This document shows, in pieces, positions 7,880 to 16,133 of a stretch of 64,000 bases of DNA. The stretch's first letter is position 1. Every line of letters begins with the position of its first letter. Made by a program: the position numbers and the translations under genes. The notes beneath the pieces are model-generated. The model saw nothing but the letters and a program-made list of their open reading frames with translations. It ran no database searches and was not told the DNA's origin. Origin of the DNA: Paraconexibacter antarcticus (lineage in GTDB: Bacteria > Actinomycetota > Thermoleophilia > Solirubrobacterales > Solirubrobacteraceae); the NCBI RefSeq assembly GCF_024220175.1, contig NZ_CP098502.1, positions 4,654,514-4,718,513 on the forward strand. The letters run 5' to 3'.

Positions 7880-9346
7880 TCAGTGCGTATGTGGCGCAAG
7901 CACCACCGTCGTCACGTCGTCCTCCAGGTGCTCGTCGATCCGGACGCAGATCGCGTGCTCGATCGCGTGGACGGTCGCGGCCGCGGTCGCGCCCCGCGTC
8001 GCCCGCAGCGCGGCCGCCACGCCGTCGCGGCCGAACGGCACGCCGCTCGCGTCCTGGCTCTCGAGGCCGCCGTCGGAGAGGAGGACGAGCCGCTGTCCGG
8101 GGTCCAGCCGGCGCTGCTGGAGACGGAACGGCGGGTCGAGCTCCGGGCTCCCCAGACACGGCCCGACGCCGGGGTCGAGCTCCTCGACCCGGCCGTCGGC
8201 GTGAGCGAGCAGCGGCCCGTGGCTGCCCGTCGAGACCCAGCGGAAGACCGAGGTCGTCGCGTTCCAGCAGCCGATCGTCGTCGTCGCCGTGATGTCCGGC
8301 CCGGTGGCCAGCAGCACTTCGTGCATGAGCGCGGCGGCGCCGGCCGGGTCCTCCCCCTGGTGCCGCGCGGAGCGGAACGCGCCGAGCAGGACGGCGGCGA
8401 GGCCGGCCGCGTGCACGCCGCTGCCCTCGACGTCGGCGACGCCGAGCCACACGGCGTCGGCGTTGTCGGCCACGTCGAACCAGTCGCCGCCGACGTCGTA
8501 ACCGGGAAGGACGTTGCCGGCGAGCGTCGCCCCGCGGAGGCGGTGGATGCGCGCCGGCAGGAGGTTCTGCTGGATCTCGGCGGCGGGGCTCGTCGGCCGG
8601 GCCCGCCTGGCCGTCTGCAGCGTGTCGGTGTACCCGTCCGCGAGCGCGAGGGCCACGGCGGCCTCCTGGGCGAGGTCGCGGAGGGAGTCGTTCTCCTCCC
8701 CCACGACGACGAGCATCCCGATCGCGCGGCCGCGGAGCATGAGCGGTGTGACGACGGCGCCGGGCAGGCGCGCGGTGACCGCGGCGCGGATGGGGCCGTA
8801 CGCCTCGCGCGGGATCTCGGTGCCGATCGTGCCGTGGATGCGCAGCTCGTCCGGGAAGGCGGGCGCGCCCGCGAGCTTGCGCAGGACGACGCCGGCGAGG
8901 TCGGCGACGTAGAGCGCGGCGGACTCGATCCCGTCGAGGCGCTGGGCCTCGGCGACGATCTGCTCGCTGAGCTGGAAGGGCGCGACCTTGTTCAGGACGT
9001 CGGGGACCGAGAGCGGGGTGACCGCGACGTTCGCGAGCTCGCCGGCCGGGCGGAGCGACGGCGCGTGGTCGTGCTCGGCGTGGTCGCGCGCGCGCCGGCG
9101 CACCGCCTCGACGAGGGCCTCGCGGGTCTCGAAGTGCCGGTACAGGGTGCTGCGGCCGACCCCGGCGAACTGGGCGATCTCCCCGATGGACACGTGCGGG
9201 CGCCGCCGCAGCAGCTCCTCCGCCGCGTCGAGGATGCGCGCGACGTTCGCGACGGCGTCGCTGCGGCGCGCGCCGGAGCTCGAGGTCGGACCGGGGTCGG
9301 GCACCCTGCACCGTTGCCCAGAACGTGCCGTCCCGAACCCGGACAA
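7880..9346 (-). CDS. TetR-type HTH - GAF - PP2C (SpoIIE) phosphatase fusion
   Basis: 488 aa from a TTG start; GTG 9304 is an alternative. Residues 36-83 form a TetR N-terminal HTH (ILDAAEELLRRRPHVSIGEI, then GVGRSTLYRHFETREALVEAV). Residues about 115-245 look like a GAF domain. Residues 255-485 are a SpoIIE-type PP2C domain with D288/D291 (GGDWFDV), D305 (VADVEGSG), D425 (LLSDGGLES) and EDD at 475-477. All PP2C metal ligands appear present, so it should be active. Joining a DNA-binding head to a phosphatase is unusual. It may act on the STAS protein encoded 66 bp downstream while binding an operator. It follows the NHL gene by 10 bp. Confidence 0.85.
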   Translation of the reverse strand: MSGFGTARSGQRCRVPDPGPTSSSGARRSDAVANVARILDAAEELLRRRPHVSIGEIAQFAGVGRSTLYRHFETREALVEAVRRRARDHAEHDHAPSLRPAGELANVAVTPLSVPDVLNKVAPFQLSEQIVAEAQRLDGIESAALYVADLAGVVLRKLAGAPAFPDELRIHGTIGTEIPREAYGPIRAAVTARLPGAVVTPLMLRGRAIGMLVVVGEENDSLRDLAQEAAVALALADGYTDTLQTARRARPTSPAAEIQQNLLPARIHRLRGATLAGNVLPGYDVGGDWFDVADNADAVWLGVADVEGSGVHAAGLAAVLLGAFRSARHQGEDPAGAAALMHEVLLATGPDITATTTIGCWNATTSVFRWVSTGSHGPLLAHADGRVEELDPGVGPCLGSPELDPPFRLQQRRLDPGQRLVLLSDGGLESQDASGVPFGRDGVAAALRATRGATAAATVHAIEHAICVRIDEHLEDDVTTVVLAPHTH

Positions 9347-9356
9347 TGCGTCCCAC

Positions 9357-11060
9357 TTACAACGGGACCTCCGCGAGCACGACGTCGTAGGCCCGCTGGG
9401 TGCGCCGCAGGCGGCACAGCGGGCCGTCGCAGGTGGCCACCCGCAGCTCGACCGTGATGCGCCCGGAGCCGTGACCGAGGGGGACGGCGACCCGGGCCGG
9501 GAGCGCGTCGAGGGCCCAGCTCGCCGGGCCGCCCAGCAGGCCCGGGTCGCTCGCCTCCGCCGTGACGCGGACGGGCGATCCCCCGAGGCCGTCCAGCTCG
9601 TCCCCCTCCAGGTCGAGGTCGAGCTCGACGTCGAGGACGCCGCCCGCCTCGCCGACGAGGGTGACCGCGGTCGCCGCCGGGGCGCCGCCCCCGGCGGGGA
9701 CGTCCGCCGACCCCGCGCGACCGACGTCGACGGCGACCGCGTCGCCGCCGACCGGGTCGACCGCGACGACGCGGTGGTTCCCGGTGTCCGCCACGAGCAC
9801 CCGCCCGCCGGGGAGCACGGCCAGGCCGCCGGGCTCGGTGAAGCCGTCGACCGGGATCGTCCACAGGTGCTCGCCGCGCCAGACGCGCAGCAGGCCGTTG
9901 TAGGTGTCGGCGACGAGCAGCGCGCCGTCCGGCGCCACCGCGACGCCGAGCGGATGCTGCAGGCGTGCGCGCCCGGCGTCCCCGTCGTCGGCGCCGGAGA
10001 CGAACAGGCCCTGGCCGACGAGCGTGCGCACGAGGCCGCCGGGCCGGTCGAGGACGCGCAGGGCGCTGGCCTCGGCGTCGACGAACGCGAGCTCGTCCCG
10101 CGCGGTCACCGCGAGGCCCGACGGCTGGGCGAGCAGCGCGCCGAGCGCCGGCCCGTCGACGAGGTTCTCCCCGCCGGCGCCGGCGATGATCTGCGGCTCG
10201 CCGTCGCGGTCGATCGCCCACAGCCGGTGGCGCCCGGCCTCGGCGATGACGACGTGGCCATGCCAGCGCACGACGTCCCACGGCGACATCAGGCGGTCGG
10301 TGAGGAGCGTCCGCTCCCCGCCGGGCAGCGTGATCCGCCAGACCCGGGCGGCGCCGGTCTCGCAGACGAGCAGCGCGTCCGGGCCGTCGAAGCCGACGCC
10401 CTGGGGCTGGTAGAGGCCGCCGAGCTCGTGGAGGACCTCGCCGTCGGGGCGCGTGACGAGGACGCGGTCGTGGCCGGTGTCCGCGACGGCGATCACGACG
10501 TCGGCGTCGCCGGGCCCGGTGCGGCAGGCCGCGACCTTGCCGGGGAACGCGAGCTCCCCCGTGCCACCCCCCGCCGGCGCGATCGCGACCGCGCCCCGGC
10601 GCAGCGCGCGGGCCACGTCGGCCTCGGCGACGAGCACGTCGATCGCCGCGGCGAGCTGCTCGGCGTGCCCCTCCCCCGCCACGGTCAGCGCGACACGGCC
10701 GGTGACGTCGACGAGCACGAGCGTCGGCCAGGCGCGCACCGCGTAGGCGTCCCACGCGAGGAGGCCCGGGTCGCTGAGGACCGGGTGCTCGATCCGCAGG
10801 CGCGCGGCGGCCGCCCGCACCGCCGCGGTGCTCCGCTCGTGGGGGAACTTCGGCGCGTGGACGCCGACGACGACGAGCACCTCGCGGTAGCGGCGCTCGA
10901 GCGCCCGCAGCTCCTCGGTGACGTGGACGCAGTTCACGCAGCCCGCCGTCCAGAAGTGCAGGAGGACGACCTTGCCGCGCAGGCCGGCGAGGCTCAGCGG
11001 CGCGCTGCCGACCCACTCCCCGTCGGGGAGCTCCGGGGCGCGCACGCGGGCGGCGTCCAC
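9357..11060 (-). CDS. thioredoxin-like / NHL-repeat protein (NHLRC2-like)
   Basis: 567 aa, GTG start. Residues 15-150 form a TlpA/thioredoxin-like domain with the motif FWTAGCVNCVH (Cys41, Cys44). Residues 170-440 contain about six NHL/beta-propeller blades, each with a 'VLVADTxNxRV' type line. A C-terminal beta domain of about 120 aa follows. The architecture matches NHLRC2-type proteins (thioredoxin, propeller, C-terminal beta-sandwich), whose bacterial role is unclear. No signal peptide is seen, so a cytoplasmic location is likely. The gene sits between sixA (14 bp) and the TetR-PP2C fusion (10 bp) in what looks like one operon. Confidence 0.88.
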   Translation of the reverse strand: MDAARVRAPELPDGEWVGSAPLSLAGLRGKVVLLHFWTAGCVNCVHVTEELRALERRYREVLVVVGVHAPKFPHERSTAAVRAAAARLRIEHPVLSDPGLLAWDAYAVRAWPTLVLVDVTGRVALTVAGEGHAEQLAAAIDVLVAEADVARALRRGAVAIAPAGGGTGELAFPGKVAACRTGPGDADVVIAVADTGHDRVLVTRPDGEVLHELGGLYQPQGVGFDGPDALLVCETGAARVWRITLPGGERTLLTDRLMSPWDVVRWHGHVVIAEAGRHRLWAIDRDGEPQIIAGAGGENLVDGPALGALLAQPSGLAVTARDELAFVDAEASALRVLDRPGGLVRTLVGQGLFVSGADDGDAGRARLQHPLGVAVAPDGALLVADTYNGLLRVWRGEHLWTIPVDGFTEPGGLAVLPGGRVLVADTGNHRVVAVDPVGGDAVAVDVGRAGSADVPAGGGAPAATAVTLVGEAGGVLDVELDLDLEGDELDGLGGSPVRVTAEASDPGLLGGPASWALDALPARVAVPLGHGSGRITVELRVATCDGPLCRLRRTQRAYDVVLAEVPL

Positions 11061-11074
11061 CGGCGGGCCCGCCT

Positions 11075-11584
11075 TCAGTCCGCCGGGGCGGCCGGGGCCG
11101 CGGCGCCCGCGGCGGCGATCGCGCCGAGCTCGCGCGGGCGCAGCAGGGTGATGAGCTCGCCGCGGCCGGTGAGCGACTCCAGGCGGACCGCGGCGACGCC
11201 GCCCTTCTTGAAGTCCACGTCGCCGCCGGTGAGCTCGTGCACGACGCGGGAGAAGTCCGGTTCGTGGCCGACGACGAGGACGTGCCCGCCGTCGTCCGCC
11301 GCGGCGAGGAGCGCGCGCGCCTCGTCGGCGTCGAAGCCGCTCGCGAGCGGCGCGTGGACGATGACGTCGGTCTCGAGCGGCTCGGCGGCCGTCGTCGCCG
11401 TGACGTGGGCGCGGACCTTCGGGCTCGTGAAGATCGCGTCGAACCCGATGCCGAGCGCGGCGAGCGCCGCGCCGGCGGCGGCGGACTGCGCCACCCCGCG
11501 GTCGGTCAGGCGGCGGTCGTCGTCCGGGCGGGTGCCGTGCGGCTCCGCCTCACCGTGGCGGAGCATCCAGAGCTGGCGTGCCAT
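11075..11584 (-). CDS. sixA: SixA-like phosphohistidine phosphatase
   Basis: 169 aa, histidine phosphatase superfamily of the short SixA type. The catalytic RHG is at 9-11 (His10), followed by TSPKVRA (53-59) and the second histidine in GHEPDFS (His107). SixA removes phosphate from histidine phosphotransfer domains. The tail is Ala/Pro-rich. ATG 11584 has a TAGGCT hexamer 6 nt upstream and no Shine-Dalgarno. The hexamer overlaps the stop codon of the glycoside hydrolase gene. Confidence 0.88.
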   Translation of the reverse strand: MARQLWMLRHGEAEPHGTRPDDDRRLTDRGVAQSAAAGAALAALGIGFDAIFTSPKVRAHVTATTAAEPLETDVIVHAPLASGFDADEARALLAAADDGGHVLVVGHEPDFSRVVHELTGGDVDFKKGGVAAVRLESLTGRGELITLLRPRELGAIAAAGAAAPAAPAD

Positions 11585-11590
11585 GCCGCC

Positions 11591-11596
11591 AGCCTA
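11591..11596 (-). promoter_or_regulatory. -10 hexamer of sixA (leaderless type)
   Basis: TAGGCT on the minus strand, 6 nt before ATG 11584. Its TAG is also the stop codon of the upstream hydrolase gene, so the operon promoter is embedded in the end of the preceding gene. Confidence 0.45.
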
Positions 11597-13009
11597 GTAG
11601 TCGTACGCCCTCGTCGGCGCGCCTTCGTACGCGGTCCCGTCGGGCGCGGCCCAGGCGAGGCGGTACTGGCGGTTCTTCGCGTAGCCCGCGGTGACCGTGA
11701 AGTAGCCGAGGCGGTTGTAGCTCACCGTCTTGTAGTTCCGGAAGGCGCCCTTGCCGCCCGAGCGGATCTGGAGCATCGCGGTGCCGGCGGCACGGGCCGG
11801 GCGCACCTCGCCCCAGATCGAGGCGGATGAGCGCGTGCGCCGGCGCACGGCGAGCGCGAGGCGGAAGCCGTCGTAGGACGGCTTCTCCTTGCCGGACGAG
11901 GTGAGCAGGCCGGACTCGAAGCCGCCGTACCTCGCCGAGCCGGTCAGGCCCTTGCGCGGCTGGTCGTCCTTCAGCAGGTACTGCGAGAACGACTTCACCC
12001 GCGGGTTGTCGTAGGCGATGCGCTCGGAGATCGAGCGGTACTCGGCCTGCTGCTGCAGCGGCACGCCGAAGATCGGGTCCGGCGTGGACTGGATGCCGAA
12101 CTCGGTGAGGAAGACGGGCAGGTGCGCGGGGATGGCCCCGGCGCGCGCGGCCTTGTCGAGCGCGCTCGTCAGCCGCGGGAGCAGCCCGATGAAGACGTTG
12201 TCCTTGCCGGTGTGCTTGAAGTTCGGCCCGGCCTTGGGCGTGTAGGCGTGGTGCGCGTAGCCGGCGATGCTGAGCTTCGCGCACCGCTTCGACGTGCGGT
12301 GGTACGTCGAGGAGAGGCAGAGCGCGCCACGCAGGAAGGCCAGCGGCGAGACGTCCCTCCCGGTGCCGGTCGGCGCGGTCTCCCCGAAGAGCATCCGGGG
12401 GTTCGGGACCTTCGCGGACTTCAGGCCCTTCTGGGCCGCCTCGAAGAGGTCGCGGTAGATCGCGGGCGAGAGCGGCCGGTGGCGGCGGTCGTACTGGGGC
12501 TGCAGGAAGGCCGGGTGGTTCGGCTCGTTCCAGATCGACCAGTAGGCGACCTTGCTGCCGAAGTGGCGCCCGGCGGCGGTCATGAACTGCGCGAACTTGT
12601 TCGGGTCCGGCCGCGTGACGTTGTCCCGGCGGGACCGCGTCGCCCACCGCGGCACGGGGCCCGAGACGGTGAGGATGACGGGCCAGCCGCGCTGCTCGGC
12701 GGCGGCGAAGATCGGGTCGAAGCGGGACCAGTCGTAGTTCGCGGGGTCGGTCGTGTCGATGTCCGGCTGGGTCTTGTCGCCGCCGGAGGGCGTGACCTCC
12801 TGCCAGTACATGACGACGCGCAGCGCGCTGACGCCGAGGGAGTCCAGGCGGGCGAAGGCGGCGTCCCGGGTGGCGGGGTCCTTCAGCTCCGCGGGCGCCT
12901 CGAAGGTCAGCAGCTGGTTGCGCGAGGCCTGCGCGGCGGGCGCGCCCAGGATGAGCAGGGCCGCGAGGGCGGCGAGGAGCGGGACGAGGAACTTGGGCGA
13001 TCGGGGGAT
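11594..13009 (-). CDS. secreted clan GH-A glycoside hydrolase (cellulase/GH39-like)
   Basis: About 471 aa. A signal peptide (KFLVPLLAALAALLILGAP, ending AAQA) precedes a TIM-barrel enzyme. The acid/base Glu is in WSIWNEPNHP (E162) and the nucleophile Glu in VFLTEFGIQ (E303), the clan GH-A pattern. Substrate is unknown. After the barrel comes a C-terminal beta domain (about 390-471). There is no in-frame ATG, GTG or TTG anywhere before the signal peptide. The best-placed start is ATC at 13009, 9 nt after GGAGG (13023-13019); CTG 13018 directly abuts that GGAGG. A frameshift in the adjacent C-runs is the alternative. Divergent from the TetR gene. Confidence 0.78.
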   Translation of the reverse strand: MPRSPKFLVPLLAALAALLILGAPAAQASRNQLLTFEAPAELKDPATRDAAFARLDSLGVSALRVVMYWQEVTPSGGDKTQPDIDTTDPANYDWSRFDPIFAAAEQRGWPVILTVSGPVPRWATRSRRDNVTRPDPNKFAQFMTAAGRHFGSKVAYWSIWNEPNHPAFLQPQYDRRHRPLSPAIYRDLFEAAQKGLKSAKVPNPRMLFGETAPTGTGRDVSPLAFLRGALCLSSTYHRTSKRCAKLSIAGYAHHAYTPKAGPNFKHTGKDNVFIGLLPRLTSALDKAARAGAIPAHLPVFLTEFGIQSTPDPIFGVPLQQQAEYRSISERIAYDNPRVKSFSQYLLKDDQPRKGLTGSARYGGFESGLLTSSGKEKPSYDGFRLALAVRRRTRSSASIWGEVRPARAAGTAMLQIRSGGKGAFRNYKTVSYNRLGYFTVTAGYAKNRQYRLAWAAPDGTAYEGAPTRAYDY

Positions 13010-13133
13010 GGGGACCAGCCTCCAGCGGGTGCGATGCGGGGTGTGTGGGACACGGACGTGGGGCGATTCGGGGCCGGCCGTGACCGGAGGAACGTCGGTG
13101 ATACCCCTACAGACACCGTCTGCACCCCGAAGG

Positions 13134-13162
13134 TTGCGCTGTTTCGCGGTTTCACATACCTT
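13134..13162 (+). promoter_or_regulatory. promoter of the TetR/acyl-CoA dehydrogenase operon
   Basis: TTGCGC (13134-13139) and TACCTT (13157-13162) are separated by 17 bp, and TACCTT ends 9 nt before ATG 13172. This is a reasonable -35/-10 pair for a leaderless or near-leaderless transcript. Confidence 0.45.
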
Positions 13163-13175
13163 TGGGTAGGTATGT
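13154..13175 (+). promoter_or_regulatory. palindromic candidate operator overlapping the TetR start codon
   Basis: ACATACC (13154-13160) and GGTATGT (13169-13175) form a perfect 7-bp inverted repeat with an 8-bp spacer. It overlaps the -10 region and the ATG at 13172. The position suits autorepression by the TetR protein, and possibly control of the divergent hydrolase. Confidence 0.5.
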
Positions 13176-13777
13176 CGACCCCGCCCGCCACCGCGCGTGC
13201 CACCGCCGCCGAGCAGACACGCGCCAGGCTCATCGAGGCGGCGATCGCCCGGTTCGCCGCCGACGGGCCCGGGGCGAGCTTCGAGCAGGTCGCCGCCGAC
13301 GTCGGGGTGACGAAGGGCGCGCTGTACCACCACTTCGGCTCCAAGGACGGGCTCGTGGAGGCCGTCTACCGGGAGGCGATCCAGCGGCACGCGGCCCGCG
13401 TCGTGGACGCGAGCGCGACCGGCACCGGCGCCGAGCGGCTCCTCGCGCTCATCGACTCGAGCGCCCGCCTCTACACGAGCCGCACCCCCTTCTACGGCCT
13501 GCTCATCCAGCTGCACCTGCAGGCCGCGACCAACCGCCGCAGCCTCGTCGACATCGGCCGCCGCGTGCAGCGGCGCCAGCGCGAGCACATGATCGCGCTC
13601 GCCCAGCTCGGGCAGCGCGACGGCTCGATCCGCGCCGACCTCGACGCCGAGGCGCTCGGGCTCACCGTGAACGCCGCCCTCGACGGCTTCCTCGTCCAGC
13701 AGTTCGAGCCGGCCGCGGCCCAGCGTCGCTGGGTCGCCGGCTTCCGTTCCCTGATCCAGGAGATGATCCCCCCCCCG
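13172..13777 (+). CDS. TetR family transcriptional regulator (frame continues into the next gene)
   Basis: 202 codons up to the downstream ATG. The N-terminal HTH (RARLIEAAIARFAADGPGAS, then DVGVTKGALYHHFGSKDGLVEA) is classic TetR. The C-terminal ligand domain ends WVAGFRSLIQEMIPPP. No stop codon separates it from the acyl-CoA dehydrogenase: a run of nine C (13768-13776) leads in frame into MSTPTAPP. With eight C the frame would end at TGA in an ATGA overlap with the dehydrogenase start, the arrangement normally expected. It is therefore either a real 620-aa fusion, a slippage site or an indel error. It likely represses this operon. Confidence 0.8.
13768..13776 (+). other. nine-cytosine homopolymer at the TetR / acyl-CoA dehydrogenase junction
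   Basis: The C9 run decides whether the TetR frame stops (C8 gives CGA TGA) or fuses to the dehydrogenase (C9). It lies directly before the ATGA at 13778-13781. Confidence 0.9.
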
Positions 13778-15034
13778 ATGAGCACCCCCACCGCCCCGCC
13801 CGCCGCCGGCGGGATCGACTTCACCATCCCGGCCGAGCTGCAGGAGCTCCTGCGCCGGGTGAACGCGTTCATCGAGGAGGACGTCCTCCCCGCCGAGCTC
13901 GAGATCACCGACCCGGAAGACATCCTGACGAGCTGGGACGTCGTCGACCGCCTGCGCGACAAGGCGCGCGAGCGCGGCATCTACACGCCGCACCTCCCCG
14001 AGGAGTGGGGAGGGCTCGGCGTCGGCATCCTCGGCATGTCGCTCATCAACCAGGCGTGCGGCGTGTCGGGCCTCGCCTCCCTCGGCCTGAACGCCATGGC
14101 GCCGGACGAGGGCAACATGCACACGCTGCTCATCGCGGCGACGCCCGAGCAGCTCGAGGAGTACCTGCGGCCGCTCGCCGAGGGCGCCGCTCGCTCGTGC
14201 TTCGCGATGACCGAGCCGGACGTCGCGTCGTCGGACCCGACGAACCTGCAGACGACCGCCGTCCGCGATGGCGACGAGTGGGTCCTGAACGGGACGAAAT
14301 GGTGCATCACCGGCGCCGAGGGCGCGGCCTTCGCGATCGTCGTCGCGAAGACCGGCACGTCGGAGCCGACGAAACACCGCGACTACTCGCTCATCCTCGT
14401 CCCCTGCGACACGCCCGGCTGGGAGATCGAGCGCCACCCGGAGTGGATGGGCTCCCACTCGCCCGGCGGGCATCCGATCATCACGCTGAAGGACGTCCGG
14501 GTCCCGCTCGGGAACCTCCTCGGGCAGGAGGGCGAGGGCTTCGTCATCGCGCAGAAGCGGCTGGCCGGCGGCCGCCTGGCCCACGCGATGCGCTGGATCG
14601 GCGTCTCGCAGCGGGCGCTCGACATGACGTCCCGGCGCCTGCTCGAGCGCAAGGCGTTCGGCAAGGAGCTCGCGCGCCACCAGGGGCTGCAGTTCATGAT
14701 CGCCGACTCCGCGATGGACCTCTACGCCTCGCGGCTCATGGTCCTCCACACCGCGTGGAAGGTCGAGAACGGCCTGCCCTACCGGCAGGAGGTCGCGATG
14801 ACGAAGACGTTCGTGTCCGAGGCGTTCGGCCGGATCGTCGACCGCGCCGTCCAGATCCACGGCGCCGCCGGGATCGCGATGGACCTCCCGATCGCCCGCT
14901 GGTACCAGGACGCGCGCGCCGCCCGGATCTACGACGGCGCCTCCGAGGTCCACCGCATGGTCATCGCCCGCGAGTGCCTGAAGCTCGCGATGCAGGGCCA
15001 GTCCACCACCACCGCCACCGGCGATCTGGGATAA
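13778..15034 (+). CDS. acyl-CoA dehydrogenase (ACAD10/11-like)
   Basis: 418 aa. Flavin and substrate motifs are visible: CFAMTEPDVASSDPTNLQTT, WCITGAEGA and GHPIITLKDVRVPLGNLLG. The segment equivalent to the MCAD catalytic loop reads IYDGASEVHRMVIAREC, with Asp386 where MCAD has Glu. The order regulator, dehydrogenase, APH-like kinase, HAD phosphatase mirrors the domain set of human ACAD10 and the LvaA/LvaC pair of the Pseudomonas levulinate pathway. In those systems a 4-hydroxyacyl-CoA is phosphorylated and the phosphate is then lost on the dehydrogenase. That role here is inference; ordinary fatty acyl-CoA oxidation is the alternative. Confidence 0.9.
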   Translation: MSTPTAPPAAGGIDFTIPAELQELLRRVNAFIEEDVLPAELEITDPEDILTSWDVVDRLRDKARERGIYTPHLPEEWGGLGVGILGMSLINQACGVSGLASLGLNAMAPDEGNMHTLLIAATPEQLEEYLRPLAEGAARSCFAMTEPDVASSDPTNLQTTAVRDGDEWVLNGTKWCITGAEGAAFAIVVAKTGTSEPTKHRDYSLILVPCDTPGWEIERHPEWMGSHSPGGHPIITLKDVRVPLGNLLGQEGEGFVIAQKRLAGGRLAHAMRWIGVSQRALDMTSRRLLERKAFGKELARHQGLQFMIADSAMDLYASRLMVLHTAWKVENGLPYRQEVAMTKTFVSEAFGRIVDRAVQIHGAAGIAMDLPIARWYQDARAARIYDGASEVHRMVIARECLKLAMQGQSTTTATGDLG

Positions 15035-15044
15035 CCCGCGCGAC

Positions 15045-16133
15045 ATGAGCCACGAGATCGCCCCCGACGACATCGTCCGCAGCCGCGAGGAGGTCGCCGA
15101 CGGCGCCCGCGAGCCGCTGCTCGTCCTCGACCCGCTGCTCGCCTTCCTCGACTCGAAGGGCCTGGGCGCCGGTGACCCGGACCCGGTCATCACGCCGATC
15201 GGCGACGGCCACTCGAACGTCACGTACGCCGTGACCCGCGGGGACGACGCGTTCGTCCTGCGCCGTCCCCCGCGCGGCCCGCTGCCGCCCTCCGCGCACG
15301 ACGTGCTCCGCGAGGCGCGCGTCATCCGCGCCGTGCAGGACACGCCGGTCCGCGCGCCGCGGGTCCTCGCCGTCGGGGAGGACCCGTCGATCATCGGCGC
15401 CCCGTTCTTCGTGATGGAGCACATGGACGGCCACGTCATCACGACCGAGATGCCGTCCGTTCTCGACACCCCGGAGGAGCGCCGCCGCACGAGCGAGGAG
15501 CTCGTGGACGCGCTCGTCGAGCTGCACGCCGTCGACTGGGCGGCCGCGGGCCTGGAGGGCTTCGGCAAGCCGACCGGCTACCTCGAGCGCCAGGTGCGCC
15601 GCTTCCTCGGCCTCTGGGACCACAACAGGACCCGCGAGATCCCGGAGGTCGAGCGGGTGGCGACGTGGCTCACCGCGAACCTCCCCGACAGCGGCCCGGC
15701 GACGATCGTGCACGGCGACTTCCGCCTCGGCAACGTCATGTTCGCGAAGGACGCGCCGGCGCGCTGCAACGCGATCTTCGACTGGGAGATGTCGACGATC
15801 GGCGACCCGCTCGCGGACGTCGGCTACCTCTGCATGATGTGGTCGCAGCAGGGCGACCCGACGGAGGGCATGGCGGCGCTGAACGGCGTCACGCGCGCCG
15901 AGGGCTTCCTCACCCGCGAGGAGCTCGTCGCCCGCTACGAGGCGGGCAGCGGCCGCTCGATGCAGGACGCGCGCTGGTACCTCGCGCTCGCCCTGTGGAA
16001 GGCGATCGTCTTCATGGAGGGCAACTACAAGCGCGCGATCTCCGGCGCGACGGACGACCCGTTCCTCAAGACGTTCGGCGACGGCGTCATCGACCTCGCG
16101 CAGCGGGCCGAGGCGGTGACGCGCGGTGAGTGA
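15045..16133 (+). CDS. APH-fold kinase, putative hydroxyacyl-CoA kinase (ACAD10/11 kinase-like)
   Basis: 362 aa, aminoglycoside phosphotransferase fold. N-lobe GDGHSNVTYAV and FVLRRPPRGPL; catalytic loop HGDFRLGN with Asp225; metal-binding DWEMSTIGDP with Asp246. The FVLRRPP and GHSN(V/L)TY features are typical of the ACAD11/LvaA branch rather than antibiotic kinases. The gene begins 10 nt after the dehydrogenase and overlaps the HAD gene by 8 nt, which supports a shared pathway. Predicted role: ATP-dependent phosphorylation of a hydroxyacyl-CoA, making phosphate the leaving group. Antibiotic resistance is unlikely in this context. Confidence 0.85.
   Translation: MSHEIAPDDIVRSREEVADGAREPLLVLDPLLAFLDSKGLGAGDPDPVITPIGDGHSNVTYAVTRGDDAFVLRRPPRGPLPPSAHDVLREARVIRAVQDTPVRAPRVLAVGEDPSIIGAPFFVMEHMDGHVITTEMPSVLDTPEERRRTSEELVDALVELHAVDWAAAGLEGFGKPTGYLERQVRRFLGLWDHNRTREIPEVERVATWLTANLPDSGPATIVHGDFRLGNVMFAKDAPARCNAIFDWEMSTIGDPLADVGYLCMMWSQQGDPTEGMAALNGVTRAEGFLTREELVARYEAGSGRSMQDARWYLALALWKAIVFMEGNYKRAISGATDDPFLKTFGDGVIDLAQRAEAVTRGE

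Noticed and set aside
5745..8204. Long plus-strand open frame (about 820 codons)
   Set aside because: It is the in-register antisense of the LOV-PP2C, STAS and TetR-PP2C genes, rich in Arg, Gly, Asp and Val with no domain pattern. High-GC antisense frames rarely contain stops.
11594..15568. Single 1,324-codon minus-strand frame covering the hydrolase and the region opposite the TetR-ACAD-kinase genes
   Set aside because: Only the last 471 codons look like protein (GH domain); the rest is antisense of well-supported genes.
15045..16133. Aminoglycoside-resistance gene
   Set aside because: The fold is APH-like, but the motifs and operon with ACAD and HAD genes fit the ACAD10/11-type kinase group.
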